Below are positions 1-7,520 of a DNA stretch of 36,322 nucleotides, piece after piece. Positions within the stretch are counted from its first letter, which is position 1. Each line of letters starts with the position of its first letter. The position numbers were made by a program, and so were the translations under genes. The notes beneath the pieces were generated by a model, which was given only the letters and a program-made list of their open reading frames with translations, did not search any database and was not told where the DNA came from. The DNA comes from Rhodopseudomonas palustris (lineage in GTDB: Bacteria > Pseudomonadota > Alphaproteobacteria > Rhizobiales > Xanthobacteraceae), in the NCBI RefSeq assembly GCF_003591005.1, contig NZ_QYYD01000037.1, positions 1 through 36,322 of the forward strand. The letters run 5' to 3'.

Positions 1-104
1 CCCCCGGGCGGGGGTTTATGGTGCTGGCGTTTTTTGGGGCGGCCCTTTCAACAAAACAAACTCTCCGGTTGTATGGCGGCCGGGGGCGCCACATTGGTCG
101 CCCC

Positions 105-139
105 AAAAACGGCGGGCGCGGCCCCGGGCCGGGCGCCGG
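105..139 (-). terminator. Probable terminator of serA
   Basis: Just past the serA stop, the minus strand carries a very GC-rich imperfect hairpin (about 110-139, outer arms CGGCG/CGCCG and inner GGCC/GGCC) followed by a run of five T (plus-strand A run 105-109). This is the shape of a rho-independent terminator. The stem is imperfect, so confidence is moderate. Upstream of it, bases 1-104 hold no gene I can support. Confidence 0.4.
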
Positions 140-147
140 TCACTCGA

Positions 148-1737
148 TCAGAACGTCAGCGCCTTGGCCTGCTTGACCTGCGGCAGTTCCTGCACCTTGG
201 CGATCACCTCGGCCGGGGCCGGGCCGTCGATCGTCACCAGCGCGATGGCGTCGCCACCCTGGGCGTGACGGCCGAGGTTGAAGGTCGCGATGTTGACCTT
301 GGCGTCGCCCAGCAAGCTGGCGAACTTGCCGATGAAGCCCGGCTTGTCCTCGTTGGTGACGTAGATCATCGACTGGCCGAACTCGGCGTCGACGCGGATG
401 CCCTTGATGTCGACCAGTCGCGGCTTGCCGTCGGCATAGACGGTGCCAGACACCGAACGCTCCTGCCGCTCCGTCGTCACCGTCAGGGTGATCAGGCTCT
501 CGTAGTCGCTCTCGGCGGCGCGGACGACTTCGTCCACCACCATGCCGCGCTCCTTGGCGATCACCGGCGCCGACACGACGTTGATGTCGCCCAGCATCGG
601 CCGCAGCAGCCCCGACAGTACCGCGGAGGTCAGCGCCTTGATCTTCATCTCGGCGACTTCACCTTCGTAGGTGATCGTCACCTTGGTGATGCCGGTCTCG
701 GTGAGCTGGCCGGCGAACGAGCCGAGCTTTTCGGCGAGCTCGATGAACGGCTTCAGCTTCGGCGCTTCTTCCGCCGTGATCGACGGGAAGTTGACCGCGT
801 TGGTGATGGCGCCGCTGAGCAGGTAGTCGCTCATCTGCTCGGCGACCTGCAGCGCGACGTTCTCCTGCGCCTCGGTGGTCGAGGCGCCGAGATGCGGCGT
901 GCAGATCACGTTGGGCAGGCCGAACAGCACGTTCGAGGTCGCCGGCTCTTCGGAGAACACATCGAACGCCGCGCCGGCGACGTGACCGGACTTTAGCGCT
1001 TCGGCCAGCGCCGCCTCGTCGACCAGACCGCCGCGGGCGCAATTGATGATGCGGACGCCCTTCTTCATCTTGGCGATCGCGGCCGCGTCGATGATGTTCT
1101 TGGTCTTCTCGGTCAGCGGGGTGTGCAGCGTGATGAAGTCGGCGCGCTTGAAGATGTCCTCGAGCTCGACCTTCTCGACGCCGATGTCCTTGGCGCGCTC
1201 CGGCGACAGGAACGGATCGAACGCGATCACCTTCATACGCAGGCCGAGCGCGCGGTCGGCGACGATCGAACCGATGTTGCCGCAGCCGATCACGCCGAGC
1301 GTCTTGGCGGTGATCTCGACGCCCATGAAGCGGTTCTTCTCCCACTTGCCGGCCTGGGTCGAGGCGTCGGCGGCGGGGATCTCACGCGCCAGCGCCAGCA
1401 TCATGGTGATGGCGTGCTCGGCGGTGGTGATCGAATTGCCGAACGGCGTGTTCATCACGATGATGCCCTTGGCGGTCGCCGCGGGAATCTCGACGTTGTC
1501 GACGCCGATGCCGGCGCGGCCGATCACCTTGAGCTTCGACGCCTTCTCGAGGATCTTGGCGGTCGCCTTGGTGGCGGAGCGGATCGCGAGGCCGTCGTAG
1601 TTGCCGATGATCTCGGCGAGCTTCTCTTTGTCTTTGCCCAGCGCCGGCTGGAAATCGACGTCGATGCCGCGATCCTTGAAGATCTGCACGGCGGCTTCCG
1701 ACAGCGCGTCGGAAATGAGGACTTTGGGAGCGGTCAT
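148..1737 (-). CDS. serA: D-3-phosphoglycerate dehydrogenase (529 aa)
   Basis: Cytosolic NAD-dependent enzyme that oxidises 3-phosphoglycerate to 3-phosphohydroxypyruvate, the first step of serine synthesis. The 529 residues match the long type: substrate-binding domain, Rossmann NAD domain with GCGNIG at 151-156, an intervening domain, and a C-terminal ACT domain from about residue 456. The 2-hydroxyacid dehydrogenase catalytic residues are visible as Arg235 (CARGG), Glu264 (SEEP) and His282 (PHLGAST). The ATG is preceded by AGGAGAA at good spacing. It lies 169 bp downstream of serC on the same strand, so the two probably share a transcript. The ACT domain suggests serine feedback, which is inferred because long-type enzymes differ in this. 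Nothing is truncated or odd in the protein. Confidence 0.97.
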   Translation of the reverse strand: MTAPKVLISDALSEAAVQIFKDRGIDVDFQPALGKDKEKLAEIIGNYDGLAIRSATKATAKILEKASKLKVIGRAGIGVDNVEIPAATAKGIIVMNTPFGNSITTAEHAITMMLALAREIPAADASTQAGKWEKNRFMGVEITAKTLGVIGCGNIGSIVADRALGLRMKVIAFDPFLSPERAKDIGVEKVELEDIFKRADFITLHTPLTEKTKNIIDAAAIAKMKKGVRIINCARGGLVDEAALAEALKSGHVAGAAFDVFSEEPATSNVLFGLPNVICTPHLGASTTEAQENVALQVAEQMSDYLLSGAITNAVNFPSITAEEAPKLKPFIELAEKLGSFAGQLTETGITKVTITYEGEVAEMKIKALTSAVLSGLLRPMLGDINVVSAPVIAKERGMVVDEVVRAAESDYESLITLTVTTERQERSVSGTVYADGKPRLVDIKGIRVDAEFGQSMIYVTNEDKPGFIGKFASLLGDAKVNIATFNLGRHAQGGDAIALVTIDGPAPAEVIAKVQELPQVKQAKALTF

Positions 1738-1750
1738 GGGATTTCTCCTA

Positions 1751-1901
1751 CACCCTCCCCTTGAGGGGGAGGGTCGGCGCGTAGCGCCGGGGTGGGGTGA
1801 AAGCGTCGAGAATGGAAATTGGAGTCCGAGGGCGGGGAGAGTCTGTCACCCCACCCCGCCGCACCTACGGTGCGTCGACCCTCCCCCTCCAGGGGAGGGT
1901 G
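1751..1901. repeat. Inverted pair of Bradyrhizobium-type palindromic repeats
   Basis: Two related ~50-base units (1751-1800 and about 1845-1901) face each other. Each has a CACCCTCCCCT...AGGGGGAGGGTCG foot and a GGGGTGGGGTGA end. Between these ends each unit has its own small hairpin with different bases: GGCGC/GCGCC on the left and CGCACC/GGTGCG on the right. The element fills almost the whole serC-serA gap, from 6 bases past the serC stop to just above the serA Shine-Dalgarno. I recognise the style from dispersed repeats of this bacterial group. Confidence 0.8.
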
Positions 1902-1906
1902 ACTGA

Positions 1907-3079
1907 TCAAGCCGCTTGCGCGAGGCCGGCCTTGGTGGTCTCGAACGCGTAGTCGAGCCACTCGGTGAGCAGCTTGACGTCGTTCGCCTCGACCGTGGCG
2001 CCGCACCAGATGCGCAGGCCGGCGGGGGCGTCGCGATAGGCGCCGAGATCGTAGCCGGCCCCTTCCTTCTCGACCACCGCAACCAGCTTCTTGGCGAAGT
2101 CGGCCTGGGCCTCGGCCGGGAGCGAAGTAATCGCCGGATCGACGACCTTCAGGCAGACCGAGGTGTTGGAGCGGATCGCCGGATCGGCGGCCAGGAAGTC
2201 GGCCCACTTGGCCTTCGCCTGCCAGTCGGTCAGCACCTTGGTGTTGGCGTCGGCACGGGCGATCAGGCCCTTGAGGCCGCCGACCGACTTCGCCCAGTTG
2301 AGCGCATCGAGATAGTCCTCAACGCAGAGCATCGACGGGGTGTTGATGGTCTCGCCCTGGAAGATGCCCTCGATCAGCTTGCCGCCCTTGGTGAGGCGGA
2401 AGATTTTCGGCATCGGCCAGGCCGGCGTGTAGCTCTCGAGACGTTCCACGGCGCGCGGCGACAGGATCAGCATGCCGTGCGCGGCTTCCCCGCCGAGCGC
2501 CTTCTGCCAGGAGAAGGTGACGACATCGAGCTTGGCCCAATCCAGCGGCTGCGCAAAGGCGGCCGAGGTGGCGTCGCAGATGGTCAGGCCTTCCCGGTCG
2601 GCCTTGATCCAGTCGGCGTTCGGAACACGCACGCCCGAGGTGGTGCCGTTCCAGGTGAAGACGATGTCGGTATTGCAATCGACCTTGGAGAGGTCGGGAA
2701 TTTCGCCGTAACCCGCCTTGAGCTTGGTGACGTTGGGGAGCTTCAGCTCCTTGGTGACGTCGCCGACCCAGCCGTCGCCGAACGATTCCCACGCCAGCGT
2801 GGTGACCGGGCGCGGCCCGAGCAGCGACCACAGCGCCATCTCGACGGCGCCGGTGTCGGACGCCGGAACGATGCCGATCTTGTAGTCCGCCGGCACTTCA
2901 AGCACGTCGCGCGTGAGATCGATCGCGAGCTTGAGCTTGGCCTTGCCGACCTTCGCGCGATGCGAGCGGCCGAGCGGGGCGTCCTTGAGGTTTTCGGGGG
3001 ACCAGCCGGGGCGCTTCGCGCAGGGGCCGGAGGAGAATTGCGGCGCATTCGGCCGCGAAGCGGGCTTCGCAACAGTCAT
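1907..3079 (-). CDS. serC: Phosphoserine aminotransferase (390 aa)
   Basis: PLP enzyme that transaminates 3-phosphohydroxypyruvate with glutamate to give phosphoserine, the second step of serine synthesis. It directly precedes serA. The 390-residue length and the N-terminal segment ([14 protein letters not shown]) fit the SerC subgroup common in alphaproteobacteria. The PLP lysine is Lys193 in [10 protein letters not shown], with the cofactor-binding Asp169 in ICDATS. The ATG at 3079 has GGAAGGA six bases upstream. A sigma70-like promoter with a perfect TTGACA lies about 75 bases upstream of the start. The enzyme normally also serves pyridoxine synthesis, which is family knowledge and not shown here. 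Confidence 0.96.
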   Translation of the reverse strand: MTVAKPASRPNAPQFSSGPCAKRPGWSPENLKDAPLGRSHRAKVGKAKLKLAIDLTRDVLEVPADYKIGIVPASDTGAVEMALWSLLGPRPVTTLAWESFGDGWVGDVTKELKLPNVTKLKAGYGEIPDLSKVDCNTDIVFTWNGTTSGVRVPNADWIKADREGLTICDATSAAFAQPLDWAKLDVVTFSWQKALGGEAAHGMLILSPRAVERLESYTPAWPMPKIFRLTKGGKLIEGIFQGETINTPSMLCVEDYLDALNWAKSVGGLKGLIARADANTKVLTDWQAKAKWADFLAADPAIRSNTSVCLKVVDPAITSLPAEAQADFAKKLVAVVEKEGAGYDLGAYRDAPAGLRIWCGATVEANDVKLLTEWLDYAFETTKAGLAQAA

Positions 3080-3132
3080 AGTCTATCCTTCCAGATAGCT
3101 GCCTCTCGGTGGGGAGAGGTTTCCCGCCGCTG

Positions 3133-3160
3133 GGGATAGTCCTTTGGAGCCGAATGTCAA
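3133..3160 (-). promoter_or_regulatory. Candidate sigma70 promoter of serC-serA
   Basis: Read on the minus strand, TTGACA (3155-3160) is followed after 16 bases by TATCCC (3133-3138). Predicted start near 3126 gives a leader of about 47 bases with the Shine-Dalgarno intact. The -35 is perfect. The -10 is weak (TATnnn only), which is common in GC-rich alphaproteobacteria. Confidence 0.5.
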
Positions 3161-3290
3161 GGATATCGCGGTTCCGGGAGATGCCGGACATCCGACGCCC
3201 CTGCGGACAGCAACCGCAGATCCTTTGCGTCCATAGCGGTTCCGCTTCGCTTCGAAAGAGAACCGCCGCAGATGGCATCACCCCAAGCAA

Positions 3291-3336
3291 ACCCTCATGG
3301 TGAGGAGGCGCGAAGCGCCGTCTCGAACCATGGGCC
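3291..3336. repeat. Short palindromic repeat (CCTCATGGTGAGG type)
   Basis: An imperfect palindrome with outer arms around CTCATGGT and ACCATGGG and an inner GGCGC GAA GCGCC hairpin. It resembles a dispersed CCTCATGGTGAGGAGC...CTCGAACCATGAGG element I know from Bradyrhizobium-group genomes. Only one copy is seen in this window. Confidence 0.5.
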
Positions 3337-3430
3337 ACCAGTGCCGAGTTGCTCCAGCTTCGAGACTCGCAAGCTCCTCTGCGCCTGCCCGGAAACGCGC
3401 CCTTGGGACCCAGGCACTTTCCTAACCACG

Positions 3431-3519
3431 CGTCATGCCCGGCCTCGTGCCGGGCATCCACGCCTTGCTGAATGAGATGCCGAAAAGGCGTGATGGCCGG
3501 GACAAGCCCGGCCATGACG
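3431..3519. repeat. Family A palindromic repeat, copy 1
   Basis: Ends are CGTCATG and CATGACG. One arm is a GCCCGGC/GCCGGGC hairpin and the other a GGCCGGG/CCCGGCC hairpin, joined by a ...CCACGCCTTGCTGAATGAG...AAAAGGCGTG... centre. The same element recurs at 7393-7483, 13648-13776 and 24496-24624. This copy has the same orientation as the one at 24496. Confidence 0.85.
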
Positions 3520-3568
3520 AATGTCTGATCGCTGCACTTAGTACTTTGCCGTGGATCGATCCATGCAA

Positions 3569-3598
3569 AACGAGCGGTGAAATAACTCACCGCTCGTT
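3569..3598 (-). terminator. Terminator of the 97-residue secreted protein gene
   Basis: Perfect 12-bp stem (AACGAGCGGTGA with TCACCGCTCGTT) and a 6-base loop, followed on the minus strand by TTTTGC. It lies 20 bases past the stop of the gene ending at 3619. Confidence 0.75.
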
Positions 3599-3618
3599 CG
3601 CATCTTGGTTCGCTTCGG

Positions 3619-3912
3619 TTATCGGCCAGTGCCGGAGCCAGCTGCGCCGGAGCTACCCGTGGTGGCGCCCGCTGCGCCCGCGCCGGTCGACGTCCCCGCG
3701 GCCGCTGCGCCGCTGGAGGTCGAGTTAGGCGTGGCCGTGACCGAACCGGCGTTGGACGCTCCGTTTGTGGAGCCTTGCGACGCTGCCTCACCGCCCGCCT
3801 TGCTGGCCGAGTTGGCCGGCGACGTGCTGCTGCCGGTCTGCGCCGAGGCGAAGGCGGTCGATGCCAGCAACGCGGCTGCGACGACGGCGGTCATTCGAAA
3901 CTTGGACTGCAT
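3619..3912 (-). CDS. Small secreted Ala/Ser/Thr/Gly-rich protein (97 aa)
   Basis: Function not recognised. Residues 1-24 form a clear Sec signal peptide (MQSKFRMTAVVAAALL... ending AFASA-Q). The mature part is about 73 residues of low-complexity Ser, Ala, Thr and Gly ending in GTGR, with no cysteine and no domain. The ATG at 3912 was chosen over an upstream in-frame start because GGAGGAAG sits just upstream and the signal peptide then begins properly. It has its own terminator. A GGAAC-N18-TT sequence about 55 bases upstream hints at stress-sigma control but lacks a full CGTT. The next minus gene (4207-4551) encodes a protein of the same style. I read it as a periplasmic or surface protein. 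Confidence 0.75.
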   Translation of the reverse strand: MQSKFRMTAVVAAALLASTAFASAQTGSSTSPANSASKAGGEAASQGSTNGASNAGSVTATPNSTSSGAAAAGTSTGAGAAGATTGSSGAAGSGTGR

Positions 3913-3946
3913 TATCAGCTTCCTCCGTTGTAGTGACTGATAAGCC

Positions 3947-3971
3947 AATCCAACAGTGCGCGAGCCGTTCC
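3947..3971 (-). promoter_or_regulatory. Weak EcfG-like promoter candidate
   Basis: On the minus strand GGAAC (3967-3971) is followed after 18 bases by TT (3947-3948). The -10 reads GATT rather than CGTT, so this is only a partial match to the alphaproteobacterial general stress promoter. The spacing equals that of the perfect site at 10698-10722. Confidence 0.25.
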
Positions 3972-4098
3972 TCACGCCGCCAGCGTCGATGCATCGCAGG
4001 CCACACGAACGAGCAGCGGAACACGACACACATGACTGTCCGAACACCGCGGCGCGTTGTTCGGCCAGACATGATGTGATGAGTGATCCGTGACTGGA

Positions 4099-4197
4099 GC
4101 GTTTTCGAGCGAAGTGGATACCGGTTCGCGTGAAGAAAACGCGTCAAAAGAAAGACTAGAGCTCCGGTTCTGATTCTATCAGAACCGGAGCTCTAGT
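4099..4197. repeat. Dispersed Rhizobiales repeat with two hairpins
   Basis: The first hairpin has arms GCGTTTTC (4099-4106) and GAAAACGC (4135-4142), with inner arms GCGAA (4109-4113) and TTCGC (4125-4129). The second is the perfect 20-bp stem at 4155-4197. The stretch GAGCGTTTTCGAGCGAAGTG and its continuation are, to my knowledge, a widespread dispersed element of Rhizobiales genomes. It lies in the gap between the two small secreted protein genes. Confidence 0.7.
4155..4197 (-). terminator. Perfect 20-bp hairpin terminator
   Basis: Arms 4155-4174 and 4178-4197 are exact reverse complements of 20 bases with a 3-base loop. On the minus strand the hairpin begins 9 bases past the stop of the gene ending at 4207 and is followed by CTTTCTTTT. 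It therefore can work as that gene's terminator while also being part of a dispersed repeat. Confidence 0.75.
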
Positions 4198-4206
4198 GAT
4201 GAGTTA

Positions 4207-4551
4207 TCAGCGACCGACCTGCCCGGGGAACCCCGGCGAGGTCGTGCTGTCGCCCGGCAGTCCGCTCGGCGAGGCACCGCTGCCGATCGTCCCCGGCGAG
4301 GATGTATTCGGCACGCCGGGCTGGTTGATCCCCGGCGTGTTGAGCGTCGAGCCGGTCGTGGCTCCGGTCGCGCCGGTTCCGGTTGCCGTGGTGCTCGTGC
4401 CGCCGGGGGACGAACTGATGCCGGCGCTGCCGGCGTTCTGTGCCCCCGTTGTCGGATCGACCGCCACGCCTGATGGCGTGGTGGTTTGCGCGTGGGCCGC
4501 AGACACAGCCATGACGGCGGCGATCAGCGTAGCTGGTGATAGCAGGCGCAT
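4207..4551 (-). CDS. Small secreted Thr/Gly/Ser/Pro-rich protein (114 aa)
   Basis: Function not recognised. A signal peptide (MRLLSPATLIAAVMAVSAAHA-Q, about 21 residues) precedes a low-complexity mature region. That region has many TGATGATTG-like and SSPG segments, turns Pro/Gly rich toward the end, and finishes GQVGR. There are no cysteines and no known domain. Start chosen at the ATG at 4551, where GGGAGAA lies just upstream and the signal peptide begins. The frame open further upstream is Arg/Cys-rich and not protein-like. It resembles the 97-residue protein downstream in composition and ending (both end GR), so the two may be distant paralogues. A GGAAC-N15-GGTT sequence lies about 30-50 bases upstream. 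Confidence 0.75.
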   Translation of the reverse strand: MRLLSPATLIAAVMAVSAAHAQTTTPSGVAVDPTTGAQNAGSAGISSSPGGTSTTATGTGATGATTGSTLNTPGINQPGVPNTSSPGTIGSGASPSGLPGDSTTSPGFPGQVGR

Positions 4552-4578
4552 TGGATTCTCCCGTTTACTGTCCGGGAC

Positions 4579-4603
4579 AAACCGATCGCCTAGCTGGCGT
4601 TCC
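4579..4603 (-). promoter_or_regulatory. EcfG-like promoter candidate
   Basis: On the minus strand GGAAC (4599-4603) is followed by a near-consensus GGTTT (4579-4583); the TT spacing is compatible with GGAAC-N16/17-CGTT. The predicted start would leave a leader of about 20-25 bases before the ATG at 4551. One mismatch in the -10. Confidence 0.4.
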
Positions 4604-4664
4604 CTCACATTGCGATCACGCGTTGTCGCGCAGCTCTCTCCGCGACATCTCGGATTTTGAACGC

Positions 4665-5264
4665 TCACGCAGTCGCGCCGACCGGCGCGAGGCCGAGCGC
4701 GCGTTCGGCATCGCCGATCCAGCGGCACACGGACGGATAATCCTGCAACGCAAAACCGCCTTCAGCGGCGAGCCGGGTGTAGGCCAGCAGCGCCACATCG
4801 GCCAAGGTGCAGTGATCACCGACGAGGAAGGCGGTGCCAGTCAGATGCCGTTCCATCAATGCGAGCGCCGCCTGCCCGCGTCGGACCCGATCGGGATCGA
4901 GCGCAGACGCCGGTTTGCCGAGATACACCATCTGATAGCGGCACACCGCGATGTAAGGCTCGTGGCTGTACTGCTCCCAGAACAGCCACTCGTCCATCTT
5001 GGCGGTCAGATACGGATCGCGCGGAACGAACGCGCTGTCGCGGGCCAGATAGCGGATGATCGCGTTGGATTGCGCCAGCGGCCGGCCATCGTCCAGCACC
5101 ACGACCGGGACCTGCCCGGCCGGATTGAGCGCGAGAAACTCCGGCGAGCGCGTCTCACCTTGCAGCGTATCGACGGCGATCCAGTCGTAGGGCAACGACA
5201 GCGCGTCGCACACCCACTTCACCTTCAGGCAATTGCCCGAATTGAGATCGCCGTAAATCCGCAT
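4665..5264 (-). CDS. Glutathione S-transferase family protein (199 aa)
   Basis: Cytosolic GST fold: thioredoxin-like N-domain (residues 1-77) and helical C-domain. The N-domain has NPAGQVPVVV with the cis-Pro at 53, then QSNAIIRYLA at 65-74, where Gln65-Ser66 occupies the usual Glu/Gln-Ser glutathione-binding position. The C-domain has GDHCTLADVALLAYTR, the N-capping box. The ATG at 5264 begins exactly at the first beta strand (MRIYGDLNSGN); a longer TTG-started form to 5321 would add a non-homologous tail. Substrate unknown; such stand-alone GSTs usually act in detoxification or as peroxidases. A second GST at 22223 is similar across the QGETRSPEFLALNPAGQVP region. It follows the OMP gene at 5344 by 79 bases and may be cotranscribed. 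Confidence 0.88.
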   Translation of the reverse strand: MRIYGDLNSGNCLKVKWVCDALSLPYDWIAVDTLQGETRSPEFLALNPAGQVPVVVLDDGRPLAQSNAIIRYLARDSAFVPRDPYLTAKMDEWLFWEQYSHEPYIAVCRYQMVYLGKPASALDPDRVRRGQAALALMERHLTGTAFLVGDHCTLADVALLAYTRLAAEGGFALQDYPSVCRWIGDAERALGLAPVGATA

Positions 5265-5343
5265 CGCTCCCGCGCCCCATGATCGCGCGGGCAGTCGATC
5301 AGGCGCAGGCAGCTCCGTCAATGAGCCGGCTGATGGCGACCGG

Positions 5344-6141
5344 TCAGAACTTGTAGCCGACGCCGCCGCGCACGGTGGAGACCGCGGTGTTGATCGGCGC
5401 GGCGAATTTCTGGTATTCCCACTCGGCGCGCACGAACAGGCCGCGATACACCATCATGTCGATGCCGAGGCCCGCCGAATAGCCGTAGATGAAGTGGCTG
5501 TTCTGGATCTGCGTGGAGGTGAGCGGCGTGAACGGCACGCCGCCCTGGGTGCCGGTGATCGTGGCGGTGCGGACGATATCGGCCTGGCCGAGCGAAACGC
5601 CGCCGAACGCGTAAGGCAGGAACCCGCCGATCGCCCAGCCGGCGCGAAGACGCGCCGAACCGACGTCATTGACCTTGATCGAGGCATTGGCCGCATAGTT
5701 GGCCACGTAGTTCACGCCATCGACCGTCATCTGCCGTCCCATGAAGCCGCTCATGCCGCCGCCAAAGCTGCCGTGCAGGTAGTTGGCTTCGACGCCGAGC
5801 ACGACGTCGTCCCACTGCGCATTGTAGCCGGCGAAGCCGCCCCAACCCTGCCCGTGCGCCGAGGTCTTGCCGAGCACCGGCCAGGACGAGGTGCCCATCG
5901 AATTTTCGATCACCGTATTGACCAGGAGCCGGGAGGCGAGCTCCTGAGTCGAATTGGTGAGGTCCATGTCGGAGGTGCCGTAGCCGGCCTGTCCGCCGAC
6001 GTAGAAGCCCTGCCAGTTGACGACGCCGGGCGTGTCGACCACCGCACCGCGCAGCGCGCCGAACTCCGGCATGTCGGCCGCCTGGGCGCCGTGCGCCATC
6101 GTGATCACCGCCGCTGCCGCAGCTACCCACACTCCACGCAT
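5344..6141 (-). CDS. Outer-membrane beta-barrel protein, Omp31-like (265 aa)
   Basis: A signal peptide ends at AQA-A (residue 21/22). The mature protein begins with a short linker, then WQGFYVGGQAGYG, the typical first strand of small Omp25/Omp31-type barrels. Alternating aromatic and Gly-rich strands follow (GWGGFAGYNAQWDDVVLGVE, RLRAGWAIGGFLPYAFGGVS). It ends in GGVGYKF with the C-terminal Phe needed for BAM recognition. It is probably an eight-stranded barrel that anchors or shapes the outer membrane; specific transport is unproven. The ATG at 6141 has GAGGAGCG upstream. The GST gene lies downstream. A second OMP gene lies upstream with its own terminator between them, so this one has a separate promoter. 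Confidence 0.88.
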   Translation of the reverse strand: MRGVWVAAAAAVITMAHGAQAADMPEFGALRGAVVDTPGVVNWQGFYVGGQAGYGTSDMDLTNSTQELASRLLVNTVIENSMGTSSWPVLGKTSAHGQGWGGFAGYNAQWDDVVLGVEANYLHGSFGGGMSGFMGRQMTVDGVNYVANYAANASIKVNDVGSARLRAGWAIGGFLPYAFGGVSLGQADIVRTATITGTQGGVPFTPLTSTQIQNSHFIYGYSAGLGIDMMVYRGLFVRAEWEYQKFAAPINTAVSTVRGGVGYKF

Positions 6142-6229
6142 CGCAACGCTCCTCGACCATTCGGGTACGCTGCGATCATCGCCTGTTAACCTTAATCAAT
6201 CCTTGTCGCATGGCACTTTCAAAAACAAA

Positions 6230-6256
6230 AACGGCGCGGGAAGCTCCCGCGCCGTT
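6230..6256 (-). terminator. Strong terminator of the OMP gene at 6283
   Basis: Perfect 12-bp stem (AACGGCGCGGGA / TCCCGCGCCGTT) with a 3-base loop, followed on the minus strand by TTTTGTTTTTG. Begins 26 bases past the stop of the upstream OMP gene. Confidence 0.9.
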
Positions 6257-6282
6257 AACACGTCTTAATCGGCCAGGGCCTA

Positions 6283-7128
6283 TCAGCCCTTGCGCATCAG
6301 CGGCGGCGGCGGCGCGTAGACCGGCGCCGAGTCCAGATTCCAACGCACGCCGAGCTTCACGTCGTGCGAAGTGATGTCCTTGAACTTGAAGGTGTTGTTG
6401 GTGGTCAGGCCGGTGAAGTCGGAGAGCACGCCGGTGTAGCCGTCGCCGAGATTTAGGTAGCTGTAAGCGAGTTCGAGGGTCAGGTTGGGATTGACCTTGT
6501 AGGCCAGACCGGTGTGCAGCGCCCACGCCAGATTCCATTTCGAGGCGGTCGGCGCGCTGGCAAAGCTGGTGGTCGAGAACGGCAGGTTGTTGATGCCGGT
6601 GTCGGTGAAGCCGGCCATGGTCACCCGCGCGGCGCCGACGCCGGCGCCGATGAACGGCGTCACGCACCACCAGGTGCCGAGATCGACGTAACCGTTGGCC
6701 ATCACCAGCCATTCGGATTTGCTGGCGCCGTAATTGTCGATGCCGCTGTAAGGCGTGCCGAACGAGGTGCCGGTGAACCGGTCGGTGCCCTTGAAGTTCG
6801 AATTGCCGCGATACTGGCCGACGAGGTCCGCGCGGAACCACGGGTTGAACTGATAGCCGACGCCGATGCCGTAGATCCCGGCTGCATCGAAGCTGGTCGT
6901 CTGATCGAACGAGGTCAGCTGCGAATAGGCCGAGTCGCGGCCGTAGCGCAGATCCTTGACCTGCTGGTTGCTGAAGCCGATATCGCCGCGCAGATACCAA
7001 CCACCGAAGTCTTCAACCGGCGGCGGCGCATAGGCCGGCGGCGGTGCGATGGGCATATCGGCGGCAAACGCCGCCGAGCACATCATCGAAGCCGCTCCGG
7101 CGGCCAAAATCTTCGTCACGCTACGCAT
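6283..7128 (-). CDS. Outer-membrane beta-barrel protein, porin-like (281 aa)
   Basis: A signal peptide (MRSVTKILAAGAASMMCSAAFA-ADMP, about 22 residues) precedes a Pro-rich spacer, PPPAYAPPP. The barrel follows from FGGWYLRGDIGF. Many amphipathic strands are readable (GIYGIGVGYQFNPWFRADLVGQ, LTLELAYSYLNLG, HDVKLGVRWNL). After the last strand the protein adds a second Pro-rich tail and ends MRKG, not an aromatic residue, which differs from the 265-residue neighbour. Such Pro-rich ends are frequent in Bradyrhizobium-group OMPs and may contact peptidoglycan; that is inference. The ATG at 7128 was preferred to a TTG at 7149 because the signal peptide begins there and AAAGGA lies upstream. Confidence 0.85.
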   Translation of the reverse strand: MRSVTKILAAGAASMMCSAAFAADMPIAPPPAYAPPPVEDFGGWYLRGDIGFSNQQVKDLRYGRDSAYSQLTSFDQTTSFDAAGIYGIGVGYQFNPWFRADLVGQYRGNSNFKGTDRFTGTSFGTPYSGIDNYGASKSEWLVMANGYVDLGTWWCVTPFIGAGVGAARVTMAGFTDTGINNLPFSTTSFASAPTASKWNLAWALHTGLAYKVNPNLTLELAYSYLNLGDGYTGVLSDFTGLTTNNTFKFKDITSHDVKLGVRWNLDSAPVYAPPPPLMRKG

Positions 7129-7392
7129 TGGCTTCGTCCTTTGGTCCAATGATGATCAACGGAAGGCTCCGCAACCGGAAACCCTTGGTAGGACGATGCC
7201 ATCAATTCCTTAAGCGCCACTTAACCCTAATTTTTAAGGTTGATATTTGGTGATGGAACGGTGCGCGCTGGTAACGACGGTCCACCCGCCCTTCGCTTCG
7301 ACCACTAACAAACCGTTACTTAATGGCGTTGCAGGAGCCGTCGGTTGCGCATGTGACGGCGGCTGAAGCCGGATTCGTACGCTCGTTAGTTC
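7129..7392. other. Upstream region of the OMP gene, no gene seen
   Basis: This stretch must hold the OMP promoter. It includes an AT-rich part near 7205-7250 (unusual against the GC-rich background), which is a plausible core promoter or UP-type region, but I cannot place -35/-10 boxes with confidence. No coding frame is convincing. Confidence 0.4.
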
Positions 7393-7483
7393 CGTCATGG
7401 CCGGGCTCGTCCCGGCCATCCACGCCTTTTCTGCATCTTAATTCAGCGAGGCGTGGATGCCCGGCACAAGGCCGGGCATGACG
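7393..7483. repeat. Family A palindromic repeat, copy 2
   Basis: Same element as 3431-3519 in the opposite orientation, with GGCCGGG/CCCGGCC arm first and GCCCGGC/GCCGGGC arm second. It lies 37 bases downstream of the MFS gene stop on its transcription path and may act as that gene's 3' hairpin. Confidence 0.85.
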
Positions 7484-7520
7484 CGGAGAGGGCTGAGTGT
7501 CAGCCCCATCGGCCGCACGC

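Larger units (their letters stand above)
3161..3568. other. Gene-free interval with repeat remnants
   Basis: No convincing gene occurs between the serC promoter and the terminator at 3569. The stretch holds at least two palindromic elements (about 3291-3336 and 3431-3519, listed separately). The remaining bases 3161-3290 and 3337-3430 contain short complementary segments such as GCGGTTCC/GAACCGC but no defined gene. Open frames here lack a ribosome site and protein-like composition. Confidence 0.6.

Noticed and set aside
1-104. Possible coding end of an upstream gene
   Set aside because: The left edge shows G/C runs and no protein-like frame or complete signal; nothing can be supported.
5265-5321. 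TTG start at 5321 for the GST
   Set aside because: It adds 19 residues not found in GST N-termini; the ATG at 5264 begins at the first beta strand.
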